From an uncultured Clostridia bacterium (GTDB lineage: Bacteria > Bacillota > Clostridia > Christensenellales > Aristaeellaceae): a DNA stretch of 64,000 bases. The position numbers were made by a program, and so were the translations under genes. Below, in pieces: positions 29,914-39,804 of this stretch. The stretch is taken from NCBI GenBank assembly GCA_947624355.1, contig CANQKI010000004.1, positions 1-64,000 on the forward strand, read 5' to 3'. The notes below the pieces were generated by a model. That model worked only from the letters and a program-made list of their open reading frames with translations, searched no databases and was not told where the DNA came from. The stretch's first letter is position 1. Each line of letters starts with the position of its first letter.

Positions 29914-31431
29914 TTACCCCTTCGTCTTCAGGAAGTCCTGGGTGTACGCTTCCAGGGCAGTCTTGAGGGCGGCCTCGGTGTCGTCTGACAGGGCGCCGGT
30001 GTCGCGGATGGCGTCCAGCACGCCCTGATGCTGGGCGGCCATGCGGGCATAGAGGCCCTCCTCGTACTCGGGCACGTCGGAAACAGCCACTTCTTTCAGG
30101 AAATCGTGGGTGACGGCGTAGAAGATGCACACCTGATCCTCCACGGCCACGGGATGGCTGCGGTTCTGCTTGAGCACGGCCACAATGCGTTCGCCCTGGG
30201 CCAAGCGGGCCTTGGTGTCGGCGTCCAGGTCGGAGCCGAACTGGGCGAAGCCCTGGAGCTCGCGGTACTGGCTGTAGAGCAGCTTCAAACTGCCGGCCAC
30301 CTTCTTCATGGCCTTGATCTGGGCATTGCCGCCCACGCGGCTCACCGAAATGCCCGGGTTCACGGCGGGCATGATGCCGGAGTGGAAAAGCTCGGTCTCC
30401 AGGAAAATCTGCCCGTCGGTAATGGAAATAACGTTGGTGGGAATATAGGCGGAAACGTCGCCCGCCTGGGTCTCGATAATGGGCAGGGCGGTAATGGAGC
30501 CGCCGCCGTAAGCGGGGTCCACCCGGGCGGAACGCTCCAGCAGCCGGCTGTGAAGGTAGAACACGTCGCCGGGATACGCCTCGCGTCCCGGCGGGCGGCG
30601 GATCAGCAGGGACAGGGCGCGGTAGGCCACCGCGTGCTTGCTCAAATCGTCATAGACGATGAGCACGTCCTTCCCCTGATCCATGAAATATTCCGCCATA
30701 GCGCAGCCGGAATAGGGGGCGATGTACTGCAGCGGGGCCAGCTCCGACGCCGTGGCGCTGACCACGATGGTGTAATCCATGGCCCCGGCAGCGGTCAGGG
30801 TGTCCACCAATTGGGCCACGGTAGAGCACTTCTGGCCGATGGCCACGTAAATGCACAGGCAGTCCTTGCCCTTTTGGTTGATGATGGTGTCCAGGGCGAT
30901 GACCGTTTTGCCCGTCTGCCGGTCGCCGATAATGAGCTCGCGCTGGCCGCGGCCGATGGGGATCATGCTGTCAATGGCCTTGATGCCCGTCTGCAGCGGC
31001 ACGGAAACGGACTTGCGCTGGATAATGCCCGGGGCATTGCGCTCGATGGGCCGGGTCTCATGGCTCTCCACCGGGCCTTTGCCGTCAATGGGCTGGCCCA
31101 GGGCGTTGACCACGCGGCCGATGAGCCCCTCCCCCACGGGCACGGAAACCACCCGGCCCGTGCGTTCCACCACGTCGCCCTCCTTGATGCCCTCGTCCGA
31201 GCCCAGCATGACCACGGCCACCGAGTTTTCCTCCAGGTTGAGCGCCATGCCGTATTCCCCGTTGGAAAACCGGACCAGTTCGTTGGCCATGCACTGGTCC
31301 AGGCCGGACACCCGGGCGATGCCGTCGCCGATCATGATGATGGTGCCGGTATCCGCCTGGGTGATGCGGTTTTCGTAATTTTTGATTTGCTCCTTAATGA
31401 GCTTGGAGATTTCTTCAGGTTTCAGCTGCAT
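29914..31431 (-). CDS. atpA: ATP synthase alpha subunit
   Basis: [52 protein letters not shown]. Confidence 0.98.
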   Translation of the reverse strand: MQLKPEEISKLIKEQIKNYENRITQADTGTIIMIGDGIARVSGLDQCMANELVRFSNGEYGMALNLEENSVAVVMLGSDEGIKEGDVVERTGRVVSVPVGEGLIGRVVNALGQPIDGKGPVESHETRPIERNAPGIIQRKSVSVPLQTGIKAIDSMIPIGRGQRELIIGDRQTGKTVIALDTIINQKGKDCLCIYVAIGQKCSTVAQLVDTLTAAGAMDYTIVVSATASELAPLQYIAPYSGCAMAEYFMDQGKDVLIVYDDLSKHAVAYRALSLLIRRPPGREAYPGDVFYLHSRLLERSARVDPAYGGGSITALPIIETQAGDVSAYIPTNVISITDGQIFLETELFHSGIMPAVNPGISVSRVGGNAQIKAMKKVAGSLKLLYSQYRELQGFAQFGSDLDADTKARLAQGERIVAVLKQNRSHPVAVEDQVCIFYAVTHDFLKEVAVSDVPEYEEGLYARMAAQHQGVLDAIRDTGALSDDTEAALKTALEAYTQDFLKTKG

Positions 31432-31485
31432 TCAATCACCGCTTTCATCATTCGCGGCCCGCCCGCGGCCGCCAAACAGGGCGTC

Positions 31486-32025
31486 CTACCGTTCGTCCCC
31501 GGTCATTTTTGCCCGGATCTGCGTCAGCCTGCCCTGCAGGGTGCTGTCGTAGCGCTTGCCGTCCATTTCCAGCAGCACGCCGCCGATGACGGAGGGATCG
31601 ACTTTTTCGGAAAGGTGAATTTCCCGGCCCGTCATGGCGCAAAGCTTTTGAATCAGCCCCTTGCGCTGGGCTTCATCCAAGGGCGCGCCGGTGGTTACCT
31701 GGGCCTCCAGCACCCCGTGATCCCGGTTGTAATTTTCCCGGAAGGCGCTTTCGCAGCCCTCGAATTCACCAAGCGCCCCGCGCTCGCAGAGGATTTTGAG
31801 GAAATTCAGGAGGTAGGGATGCACCTGGCCCCGCAGGGTATGATCCAGAATGCCCACCCGTTCTTCCTTGCTCAGGGACATGTTGGACAGCAGCCGGAAA
31901 AAATCCTTTTCCTGCCGGAAAACCCCTTTGAGGGCGGCCAATTCCTCCAGTGCCCGGCCATCCAGCTTTTCTTCCGCGCACAGGGCGTACAGGCCGTCGC
32001 CGTATTCACGGGCCAGTTCGGTCAC
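31486..32025 (-). CDS. atpH: ATP synthase delta subunit
   Basis: MTELAREYGDGLYALCAEE...; C-terminal SEKVDPSVIGGVLLEMDGKRYDSTLQGRLTQIRAKM; position in operon. Confidence 0.94.
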   Translation of the reverse strand: MTELAREYGDGLYALCAEEKLDGRALEELAALKGVFRQEKDFFRLLSNMSLSKEERVGILDHTLRGQVHPYLLNFLKILCERGALGEFEGCESAFRENYNRDHGVLEAQVTTGAPLDEAQRKGLIQKLCAMTGREIHLSEKVDPSVIGGVLLEMDGKRYDSTLQGRLTQIRAKMTGDER

Positions 32026-32525
32026 TGCTCCTCACCCACGTTCCTGATGAATTCATCCACAAACTGCCGGTGATCCTCGGGATTGATTTCCCGCTCCACC
32101 ACCTTGGAAGCGATGCTCACCGCCAGATCGGAAATTTCGCCCCGGACGTCCTGGAGCATCTGCTGCTTTTCCCGGGCGATTTCCTCCTCCGCCTTCTGCT
32201 TCATGCGGCTGGCCTGGCCGCTGGCTTCGGCCATCATCTGGTCGCTGCGGCGCTGGGCCGTCTGAACGGCATTACGAACCAGGCCGTCCGCCTCTTCCCG
32301 GGCGGCGGCCAGCTTCTGCTCGTAATCCTGGCGCATTTTCGCGGCCTCGTTCCTGTCCTGGTCGGCATCGGAGTAGATTTTGTCCACCTGGGCCTGCCGG
32401 GCGTCCATCACCCGCTTGACGGGCTTGAAGAGGAAGCGCTTGAGGATCAGGAACATAATGAGCAGATTGACAAAGGAAATGAGAATATCCCAGATATTAA
32501 CCGAAATAATGTCCAGGCTCTGCAT
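32022..32525 (-). CDS. atpF: ATP synthase subunit b
   Basis: Single TM (WDILISFVNLLIMFLILKRFLF) then long charged helix. Confidence 0.95.
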   Translation of the reverse strand: MQSLDIISVNIWDILISFVNLLIMFLILKRFLFKPVKRVMDARQAQVDKIYSDADQDRNEAAKMRQDYEQKLAAAREEADGLVRNAVQTAQRRSDQMMAEASGQASRMKQKAEEEIAREKQQMLQDVRGEISDLAVSIASKVVEREINPEDHRQFVDEFIRNVGEEQ

Positions 32526-32547
32526 ACGTTTGCCTTTCTATCCGGCG

Positions 32548-32874
<327 letters not shown>

Positions 32875-32934
32875 TTAGAATTCAAGCCTTCGGAAAATTC
32901 CTGTATTCCAAGCGGAAAAACCGCGAATATAGGC

Positions 32935-33831
32935 TTACGCCACGGGCAGGGCCTTTTTCTTCTTCTTGGCCTGCCGCCGCTCGTAATCCTCCTCGGGGAA
33001 GCCGTTGGCCACGAAGAGCATGGTGAGCATGGCGAAGATGAACGCCTGCATGCACCCGCTGAACAGATCAAAGTAGAGGGACAGCACGGCCGGAAGGCCC
33101 ACCCGCAGGAAGGGAATCTGCCCCAGCACGCCGGGGAGCCACCCCAGCACCATGCGGCTGAGCCCCTGCAGGGCCGAAGCCACCAGCGTGGAAATCACCA
33201 TGCCGGACATGACGTTTCCGTAATGACGGAAGGACATGGAAATGGGCGTGGCAAATTCACTGATGATATTGAGGGGAGCAAAGAAGGGAATGGGCTCAAA
33301 GAAACTGCGGACGTAAGGCCACAGGCCGCCCTTCAATTTATAATAGGTAATCAGGATGAAGACCAGGATGGCCCAACCCGCCACGATGTTGATATCCGAC
33401 GTAGGCGGGAACAGGCCCAGCAGGCTGCTCAGGCTGGAAAAGGCGCTGAGACCCAGAATGGCGCACACAAAGGGCGCAAAGGCCGAAAACCGGGCGCCCA
33501 TATTGTCCGACACCAGGGTGCTGACCTTTTCCACCACCCATTCGGCGGCCAACTGCCGCTTGGAGCCCGGAACGACGGCGATGCCGTGGGTCATGTACAG
33601 GCACAGCCCCAGCAGGGCGATGATGACCGCCAGGGAATTAACCTGGGCCTCGGTGATGTAGAGGTCCTGCAGGGGCATGGGGACGGTGAAATAAATCAAT
33701 GCGCCCGTGATGGAGATGCCCTCTTCCACCGGTTTCGTCGCCACCTTCAGGGCCATGGCCAGCACAAAGGGCACAATCATCATGGCCAGCAGCAGGCCGT
33801 CCACAATCCGGAATTTCGTCTTCTCATTCAT
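32935..33831 (-). CDS. atpB: ATP synthase subunit a
   Basis: VVEKVSTLVSDNMGARFSAFAPFVCAILGLSAFSSL...NIISEFATPISMSFRHYGNVMSGMVI; likely ATG 33831 overlapping the upstream gene. Confidence 0.95.
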   Translation of the reverse strand: MNEKTKFRIVDGLLLAMMIVPFVLAMALKVATKPVEEGISITGALIYFTVPMPLQDLYITEAQVNSLAVIIALLGLCLYMTHGIAVVPGSKRQLAAEWVVEKVSTLVSDNMGARFSAFAPFVCAILGLSAFSSLSSLLGLFPPTSDINIVAGWAILVFILITYYKLKGGLWPYVRSFFEPIPFFAPLNIISEFATPISMSFRHYGNVMSGMVISTLVASALQGLSRMVLGWLPGVLGQIPFLRVGLPAVLSLYFDLFSGCMQAFIFAMLTMLFVANGFPEEDYERRQAKKKKKALPVA

Positions 33832-34321
33832 GGGCTTCCGCCCCCTTTTTCCTGGCAAAAATGCCGTTCATGAAAATCACAATCCTTGGAAACAGCAGCG
33901 GCAGCAGCGCCGCCACAGGATGCACGAAATCCACGGCCACGGCGGCCACGGCGTACGCCGCCAGCAGGGCCATCCGGCCCATGTAGGAAAGCTGCATATT
34001 CCGTTTGGCGCGAAGGGCCTCGGGGCTGATGGGCTTTTGCTTTTTCTCGTCCGCCTCATCGCCGTTGGCCTCTTCCCCGTCCGCCGGTTCTTCCTCAGGG
34101 GGAAGCTGCATACCATCCATGTTTTCCATGGCCTTCTGCACGGAAAGAGCCATCAGGAAGAAGTTAAGCACCGCCATGGCCGCGCCAAGCAGCGCCCCAA
34201 GCAGCACGGAAACATGAAACAGACCCAGCATCAGAAACACGCTGACCATCAGCGCGGTCAGCACCGCGACGCCCAGGGCGATTTTCCCGGTTTCCTGTTT
34301 TACCGCGGGCTGCAGCTTCAT
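33824..34321 (-). CDS. ATP synthase subunit I-like membrane protein
   Basis: First gene of atp operon; hydrophobic segments (IALGVAVLTALMVSVFLMLGLF, LLAAYAVAAVAVDFV) with acidic linker. ATG 34321 preceded by GGAGG. Confidence 0.7.
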   Translation of the reverse strand: MKLQPAVKQETGKIALGVAVLTALMVSVFLMLGLFHVSVLLGALLGAAMAVLNFFLMALSVQKAMENMDGMQLPPEEEPADGEEANGDEADEKKQKPISPEALRAKRNMQLSYMGRMALLAAYAVAAVAVDFVHPVAALLPLLFPRIVIFMNGIFARKKGAEAHE

Positions 34322-34390
34322 ATCCGTCTCCCTCCTTCCAAAGAAATATTTTACCGCATTTGCCCAAATTGTCAAGACGGGCGGGCGCGT

Positions 34391-36013
34391 TTATTTGCAG
34401 TGGGTTTTCACAAAATCCCGCAGCATTTCATCCACCTTCCGGTTGCCTTCCGGGGAGAAGCCGTGGCCCTCGCCGGGGAACATGTGCAGGCGGGCATTCG
34501 GGAAGGTTTTTTCCGCCCGCTCGCTGTAGGAAAGGGGCACCACGGGGTCCTGATCCCCGTGGAAAATCACCGTGGGCTGCGTCAGGGCGGGAATCAGGGA
34601 AAACACGTCCAGCTCCCGCATGGAGGTAAAGAACACCTTCCCCAAACGCAGACCCCAGAAATCCACAGTTTCGGGGATTTCATCCACATTCGGCAGCCGT
34701 TTGCGCCAGTCGTCCGCCACGCAGAGGGCGGGAAAGAGCAGCGAAAGGCCGCATACGTCCTTCGGCCTTTCCGCCGCTACCAGCACGGATACCAGGCCGC
34801 CCATGCTGCTGCCGAAAAGGAAGATATGTTCCTTGTCCACCAGGGGATTTTCCCGCAGCCAGGAAAGCAGGGCCAGGGCGTCCTCCCGCTCGGTAAAGAG
34901 CGTCATCTCCGTGGAGGGGAAGCCGCTGGTATCCCGGGTGCTGCCCCCGCAGAAGGTGTATGCCAGGGACGCGATGCCCCCCTCCGCCAGGCAGGCGGCG
35001 GTGTTTTCAAAATCGGTCATGCAGCCATTGTAGCCGTGGCTCATGAGCACGGCGGGAAAGGGGCCGCCGCCGTCCGGCGTGCGGAACACGCCGTGCACCG
35101 TGCGGCCGTGATGGGAAAGAACGATGGGCTTCGTTTGCATATTCGTTTTTTCCTTTTCCTGAAACAGCCAGGGGAGCATATCGTATACATAATCCCAGCA
35201 ATCCCGGTAGGTATGGAATCCGTTTTCCTTCAGACAGTAGCAGAGGCTGCCCTCACCGGGCTGATCCCTCATGACAAACCAAGGCGCGCGATTGGCCAGC
35301 TCATGCACCAGGGCATCCATGGCATCAAAGGCGATATCCTGGTCCCCCGTGCAGGCCAGCACCCGGTAATCCCCCGGCGCGACCCCGGATTTTTGGACGG
35401 CGGCCACAAGCGCATCCGCCGTTTCCCGGGTGCGGGTCAATCCGCCCTTGATTTCAAGGGCCCAGTAATCCCCGCTCATGGGCAGGAAAACCCCCACATC
35501 CTTCAGGCATTCGGCCAGGACGCTCCAGGTGGTTTCCGCGCCCATGGAAAAGCCGCCGAAAGCCCGGCGCATCCGCTCGGGTACCGTCCGGAAGCGGCGG
35601 TCCACAGCAGGAATCAGGTCTTTTATCAGCTCCCGGGGAAAACGATGCGTCAGGGCGCAGGCGTCCCCTAAGTCCCGATGGGCGCTTTCGCGGCCCGGCA
35701 GCAAATAAGTAGGCGTCACCACGATCAGCGGCGCGGCATGTCCCGAAGCGATGCAGTGATCCAGCAGGTTCTTCAGGCCCGATTTGCCCTCCAGGCCGCC
35801 GAAAACCTCTTCCTCGTTTCCCCCGCCGCCGTGCATCAGGTACAGGACAGGATAGCGTGCCCCGGGATTTTCATCATAGCCATAGGGCAGATAGGCCAGG
35901 GCGTGCTTTGGAATTGCCGCGCCGGCCTCCCCCGTTTCATAGGTAAATGAAACCAGGGTTCCCGCCCGGTCACAGGGAGACAGAAAACCGTCCGGCAGCG
36001 GTTGAAAACGCAT
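34391..36013 (-). CDS. Two-domain protein: esterase-D/CE1-like hydrolase fused to a second alpha/beta hydrolase
   Basis: Domain 1 (YPVLYLMHGGGGNEEEVFGG, GGFSMGAETTW); domain 2 (FPAVLMSHGYNGCMTDFENTAACLAEGG, FLFGSSMGGLVSVLVAAERP, FHGDQDPVVPLSYSERAEKTFPNARLHMFPGEGHGF). Confidence 0.87.
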   Translation of the reverse strand: MRFQPLPDGFLSPCDRAGTLVSFTYETGEAGAAIPKHALAYLPYGYDENPGARYPVLYLMHGGGGNEEEVFGGLEGKSGLKNLLDHCIASGHAAPLIVVTPTYLLPGRESAHRDLGDACALTHRFPRELIKDLIPAVDRRFRTVPERMRRAFGGFSMGAETTWSVLAECLKDVGVFLPMSGDYWALEIKGGLTRTRETADALVAAVQKSGVAPGDYRVLACTGDQDIAFDAMDALVHELANRAPWFVMRDQPGEGSLCYCLKENGFHTYRDCWDYVYDMLPWLFQEKEKTNMQTKPIVLSHHGRTVHGVFRTPDGGGPFPAVLMSHGYNGCMTDFENTAACLAEGGIASLAYTFCGGSTRDTSGFPSTEMTLFTEREDALALLSWLRENPLVDKEHIFLFGSSMGGLVSVLVAAERPKDVCGLSLLFPALCVADDWRKRLPNVDEIPETVDFWGLRLGKVFFTSMRELDVFSLIPALTQPTVIFHGDQDPVVPLSYSERAEKTFPNARLHMFPGEGHGFSPEGNRKVDEMLRDFVKTHCK

Positions 36014-36174
36014 ACGCTTCAGCTCCTTTGGTTTGTCGCCGTGCTCGCATCCGCGGCCCGGCCGCCTGAATTCATTTTACCATATTTTCCCGTTTCTGAA
36101 AAGCGGTACGAAAAAGAAACCGACATTTTCAAGTTATGCCGCTGTTCGTACTGTATAAACCTTTACGCATAAAT

Positions 36175-36199
36175 TGACCGCCCGGTTTCCGAGCGGTCA
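36175..36199 (-). terminator. Terminator after Spo0A-like gene
   Basis: TGACCGC (36175-36181) / GCGGTCA (36193-36199), followed on the minus strand by ATTTAT. Confidence 0.5.
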
Positions 36200-36205
36200 T
36201 TCTTA

Positions 36206-36946
36206 TTATTTACTCCCGATCTTCTCCCGCACATGCTGGGCCAGCATGGCGAGAAATTCAGCGTTGGTGGGTTTGCCCCGGTCAGCGTCCACGGAAAGGC
36301 CGAAGAGGCGCTGGATGGCGCCCAGGTTTCCCCCCAGCCAGGCGCTTTCCACCGCTGTGCGCAGGGCCCGCTCCACGGCGGCAGGGGTGGCGGCGAACCG
36401 CTCCGCCAGCATGGGATACAGGCCGTCCTTCATTTGGGAAAGCAGCCAGGGCGCGCAGGCGGACATGGCGGCGGCCTGTGCCGCATAGCGGCGGCCCAGA
36501 AGGCGGGTGGACATACCCAGGTCGTCCAGCAGCGTTTCGGCGGCGGCAAGGCGTTTTTCTTCGGAAGCCGCCGCAAGGCCGGGCAGCGGATGCAGGGCGT
36601 TTTTTGCCACGCAAAGGAAATCCGTGTCCCCGGCAGGCCATTTCAAGACCGCGTCCACGCCCCGGGCAAGCACCGCCTGGGCAGACGAATCATCCCCCAT
36701 GACATTCAGGTACAGCACCCTTGGGGGCGCGGCCATGCGGGCCAGCGCGTCCAGGAGCGACAGGGCATCCATCCCCGGCAGCACACTGTCCAGAACCAGA
36801 AAATCGGGCGACAGGTGGAATATCTCCCCAACCGCGTCCGGACCGCCTTCCTGCCCGCCCAGAGGATAAAAGGCCGGATCACGGAGGAGCAGCCCCTCCA
36901 GCCGCCGCCAGTCCCGGGACAGGATATACGTTCGGGCGGTCAGCAC
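36206..36946 (-). CDS. Degenerate Spo0A paralog (receiver-like domain plus Spo0A C-terminal DNA-binding-like domain)
   Basis: C-terminus LYPMLAERFAATPAAVERALRTAVESAWLGGNLGAIQRLFGLSVDADRGKPTNAEFLAMLAQHVREK aligns with the Spo0A effector domain. GTG start at 36946 chosen to avoid the out-of-frame 388-aa ORF overlapping the upstream gene. Confidence 0.85.
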   Translation of the reverse strand: MLTARTYILSRDWRRLEGLLLRDPAFYPLGGQEGGPDAVGEIFHLSPDFLVLDSVLPGMDALSLLDALARMAAPPRVLYLNVMGDDSSAQAVLARGVDAVLKWPAGDTDFLCVAKNALHPLPGLAAASEEKRLAAAETLLDDLGMSTRLLGRRYAAQAAAMSACAPWLLSQMKDGLYPMLAERFAATPAAVERALRTAVESAWLGGNLGAIQRLFGLSVDADRGKPTNAEFLAMLAQHVREKIGSK

Positions 36947-37377
36947 GGCTTTTCGGCCTTCCTTTTCCGGTGGGGAATATTGGAAAAAATCACGGAAGAA
37001 AAGGTGATGGCCAGGGCAATGGCGCAAATGCCCATGATGGCGGCAATGCCCACGTTCAGCGCCTGGGAATAATCCCCCTCCACAATATAGCGCATGGTAC
37101 GGTACAGCCCGATTCCGGGCACCAGGGGAATGAGCGAACTGGTCAGAAACAGGGTGGTTACCTTTTTCATGCAGCGGGCCAGGGTTTCGCAGGCCACAGC
37201 GATAAACATGGTGGCAATGAAATAGGCCATGGTGGTCTGCCGCAGAAGCAGAAACAGGCCGTAACCCACTGTGGCGACGACGGCGCTGAGGAAGATGGTG
37301 CGCCTGGGTTGATTCAGCATCAGCGAAAAGCAGATGGAAGCCGCAAAGCAGGACAAAAGCTGCACCCACCAACTCAT
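36940..37377 (-). CDS. ThrE-type threonine/serine exporter, small subunit
   Basis: Four-TM protein: FLTSSLIPLVPGIGLYRTMRYIVEGDYSQALNVGIAAIMGICAIALAITF; ATGA overlap with upstream gene. Confidence 0.87.
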   Translation of the reverse strand: MSWWVQLLSCFAASICFSLMLNQPRRTIFLSAVVATVGYGLFLLLRQTTMAYFIATMFIAVACETLARCMKKVTTLFLTSSLIPLVPGIGLYRTMRYIVEGDYSQALNVGIAAIMGICAIALAITFSSVIFSNIPHRKRKAEKPC

Positions 37378-38138
37378 AGTCCCATCCCTCCCCACATGCT
37401 GAGCATAATGCAGATGCCGGCAGCCAGCATGACGGCCGTCAGCACCGCTTCGGTGAACCTTGCGCCACCCGAAACCAGATCCCCCCGAATGGTGTCCCGG
37501 ATGGCGTTTGTGGTGGCAAGGCCGGGAAGCATGGGCATGACCGCGCCGCTGATGATGGGCTCAATATTGATGGCGGATGAAAACAGGGTGCTGACCATGG
37601 TAATCAGCGTAATCAGGAAGCCCACCACCAGGCCCCCCAGCATCCCCGGCATCCGCCGCCGGGACAGAACAGGCAGCGCCAGCTGCACCACTGCGCCGCA
37701 CACAAAGGACACGCAAAAATCCAGCCAGCCGCCCCCCAGCATCAAGGTAAAGCTGGCAGCGGACAGCGCCCCCACGGGCACCATCCAGGGCAGGCGAAGG
37801 GCGGGGGCGCAATGAATTTCCCGAAGCCGTTCCAGGGCCTCCCCGGCGTCCATCTGTCCCGCCGCCACCCGGCGGGAAACGGCGTTGCAGTCATCCACGC
37901 GCTTTAAATCGGTGCTTCTGCTGCGCACGCGGACAATGCGGCTGACGGATGCGCCGTCCTCCTTCATCAGGGTAAGCATGAGGCCGGTAGGCAATGCCAG
38001 CACTTCCACATGGGGAATATGCAACCCCTGGCACATTTTTTCCACCGTTTCCTCGGCACGGTAGGTTTCGCCGCCGCTTTCCAATATAATTCTGGACGCC
38101 AGGCATACCGCGTCCAGCGTAATATCAAAGGATTCCAT
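37374..38138 (-). CDS. ThrE-type threonine/serine exporter, large subunit (DUF1212-like)
   Basis: LASRIILESGGETYRAEETVEKMCQGLHI...; C-terminal ISGAVMPMLPGLATTNAIRDTIRGDLVSGGARFTEAVLTAVMLAAG. Confidence 0.9.
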   Translation of the reverse strand: MESFDITLDAVCLASRIILESGGETYRAEETVEKMCQGLHIPHVEVLALPTGLMLTLMKEDGASVSRIVRVRSRSTDLKRVDDCNAVSRRVAAGQMDAGEALERLREIHCAPALRLPWMVPVGALSAASFTLMLGGGWLDFCVSFVCGAVVQLALPVLSRRRMPGMLGGLVVGFLITLITMVSTLFSSAINIEPIISGAVMPMLPGLATTNAIRDTIRGDLVSGGARFTEAVLTAVMLAAGICIMLSMWGGMGL

Positions 38139-38242
38139 GTATCGGGCCTCCAGCGCAGGAGTGGGGATTGATCCTTCTGCATGATATCACAGGGCAAAGC
38201 GGATGTAAAGATTCATTCCCAATTTCCGGTCTCCATACGGGT

Positions 38243-38273
38243 AAAAAAGCCGCCCGGCTTAAACCCAGGCGGC
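38243..38273 (-). terminator. Terminator after SH3-repeat gene
   Basis: Minus strand GCCGCC...GGCGGC followed by TTTTTT. Confidence 0.7.
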
Positions 38274-38289
38274 GAAAAACCGAAAACTG

Positions 38290-39804
38290 TTATTTAAGAT
38301 AGCTGCTGTTCATATAGCCCTGCTGGCCGTTGTACTCGATCTTGCTGAAGGGCTTGCCCCATTCCAGCACGGTGACCACTGTGCCGCTGGGAATCTTGGC
38401 GATCACGTTGGAATCGTTCGTATCCGTCTTGCTGGAACGCATATTCACATAGGAGCCGCTCTTTTGCGTCACGGTCGCTTTTGTGGGCTGGGGGGTGGGC
38501 GTCGGCGCGGGGCCCTGGGACGCGCCCGGGCTGACGGAAGGACCGGCGGCCGGCGGCGTGGTAACGGTGGTCCCCGGCTTGACATTCGTAAGGAACTTGA
38601 GCATCATATAGCCCGTTTTTCCCTTCACGGTGACGTAGGCCCACGCGCCGGTAGTGGCCATGACGGTTACCTCGGTGCCGTTGGAATACAGCCCCAGAGA
38701 CGCGGCGCTCGTGCTGGGCTTGGCGCGCAGGTGCAGCCGTTGGGGGTTGCCCGTCTGAATCCACATGCTGTAAGCGCCGGAAGGGGCGGGCGAAGCCGGC
38801 GGGGTGGTCACCGTGGGCTGAGTGGCGGTAAGGAACTTGAGCATCATATAGCCTGTCTTGCCGTCCACGGTCACATAGGCCCAGGTATTGGTGCGGGAGT
38901 GCACGGTGACCTGGGTGCCATTGGGATACTTGCCCAGGGACGTGGAATTCGTATCCGCCTTGGCGCGCAGATTCAGCTTTCCCGTGTTGCCGGTGGCAAT
39001 CCACATGGGAGTGTTCTCCGTGACAGGAGGCAGGGTTTCCGTTGCCGTGCCGCTGCCGGGCTTCTTGTCCGTCAGAAACTTTTCCATCATCCAGCCCTTG
39101 GCGCCGTTGGTGCTGACGGTAACATATACCCAGTCCTTGGTGCGGGCAGTCACCGTAACCTGGGTGCCGTTGGCATAAAGCCCCAGGGACTTGGATTTTG
39201 TAGTGGGCTGCGGGCGCAGGTGCAGCCGCTCAGGATTACCCGTCTGTACCCACATGGTGGTGCTCTCCGTCGCGGCGGGGGGCGTGTTCCCCGTGCCGCT
39301 TTGCGTGCCGCCGCCGGCAGGGGCTTGGCTGGTAAGGTGCTGCAGCATCATATAGCCCGTCTTGCCGGCCACGGATACGTAAGCCCAGCCGCCGATGACG
39401 GCGTACACGGTTACCTGGGTGCCGTTGGGATACGTATGAATGACAGAGGCATTTGTGCTGGGCGCAGTGCGCAGGTGCAATCCACTGTCGTTCCCGGTCG
39501 CCACCCACATGGTAGTGGAAGAAACGCTGCCCGAAGGAGCATCCGTGGGCTTGGTTTCCGGCTTAACGGAAGGGGACGACGCGGGTTTATCCGATTCCTG
39601 AGGGGTTCCCTGCGCGCCGGGCAGCGTTTGATCCTTGGAAGGGTCATAGCTGGCGCCGCCTCCGATCCCGGAGCCGCTCTGCGTGGTCGTCCCAGCGCCG
39701 CTGCCGATCCCGCTGGCCATCGCGGACACAGGCAAAGCGCCCAGCATCAGCGCCAGCGCCATAACCAGCGCCAGCACGCGATTTCCTGATTTCTTAAGCA
39801 TCAT
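38290..39804 (-). CDS. Secreted multi-SH3b-domain protein
   Basis: Signal peptide; four near-identical modules (MW..TGN...LHLR..P...S..Y.NGTQVTV.....WAYV.V.GKTGYMML.FL) plus a divergent fifth (GSYVNMRSSKTDTNDSNVIAKIPSGTVVTVLEWGKPFSKIEYNGQQGYMNSSYLK). Confidence 0.9.
   Translation of the reverse strand: MMLKKSGNRVLALVMALALMLGALPVSAMASGIGSGAGTTTQSGSGIGGGASYDPSKDQTLPGAQGTPQESDKPASSPSVKPETKPTDAPSGSVSSTTMWVATGNDSGLHLRTAPSTNASVIHTYPNGTQVTVYAVIGGWAYVSVAGKTGYMMLQHLTSQAPAGGGTQSGTGNTPPAATESTTMWVQTGNPERLHLRPQPTTKSKSLGLYANGTQVTVTARTKDWVYVTVSTNGAKGWMMEKFLTDKKPGSGTATETLPPVTENTPMWIATGNTGKLNLRAKADTNSTSLGKYPNGTQVTVHSRTNTWAYVTVDGKTGYMMLKFLTATQPTVTTPPASPAPSGAYSMWIQTGNPQRLHLRAKPSTSAASLGLYSNGTEVTVMATTGAWAYVTVKGKTGYMMLKFLTNVKPGTTVTTPPAAGPSVSPGASQGPAPTPTPQPTKATVTQKSGSYVNMRSSKTDTNDSNVIAKIPSGTVVTVLEWGKPFSKIEYNGQQGYMNSSYLK
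38588..39500 (-). repeat. Tandem SH3b-encoding DNA repeats (period ~240-250 bp)
   Basis: GTAAGGAACTTGAGCATCATATAGCC identical at 38588-38613 and 38828-38853 (240 bp apart); related copies near 39090 and 39340. Confidence 0.75.

Noticed and set aside
36206-37372. 388-aa minus-strand ORF as given
   Set aside because: The N-terminal ~140 residues are an out-of-frame reading of the ThrE small subunit; the real gene likely begins at GTG 36946.
38588-39500. Possible CRISPR array because of regular repeats
   Set aside because: Repeats are ~240 bp, in frame, and encode SH3b modules; no short direct repeats with unique spacers.
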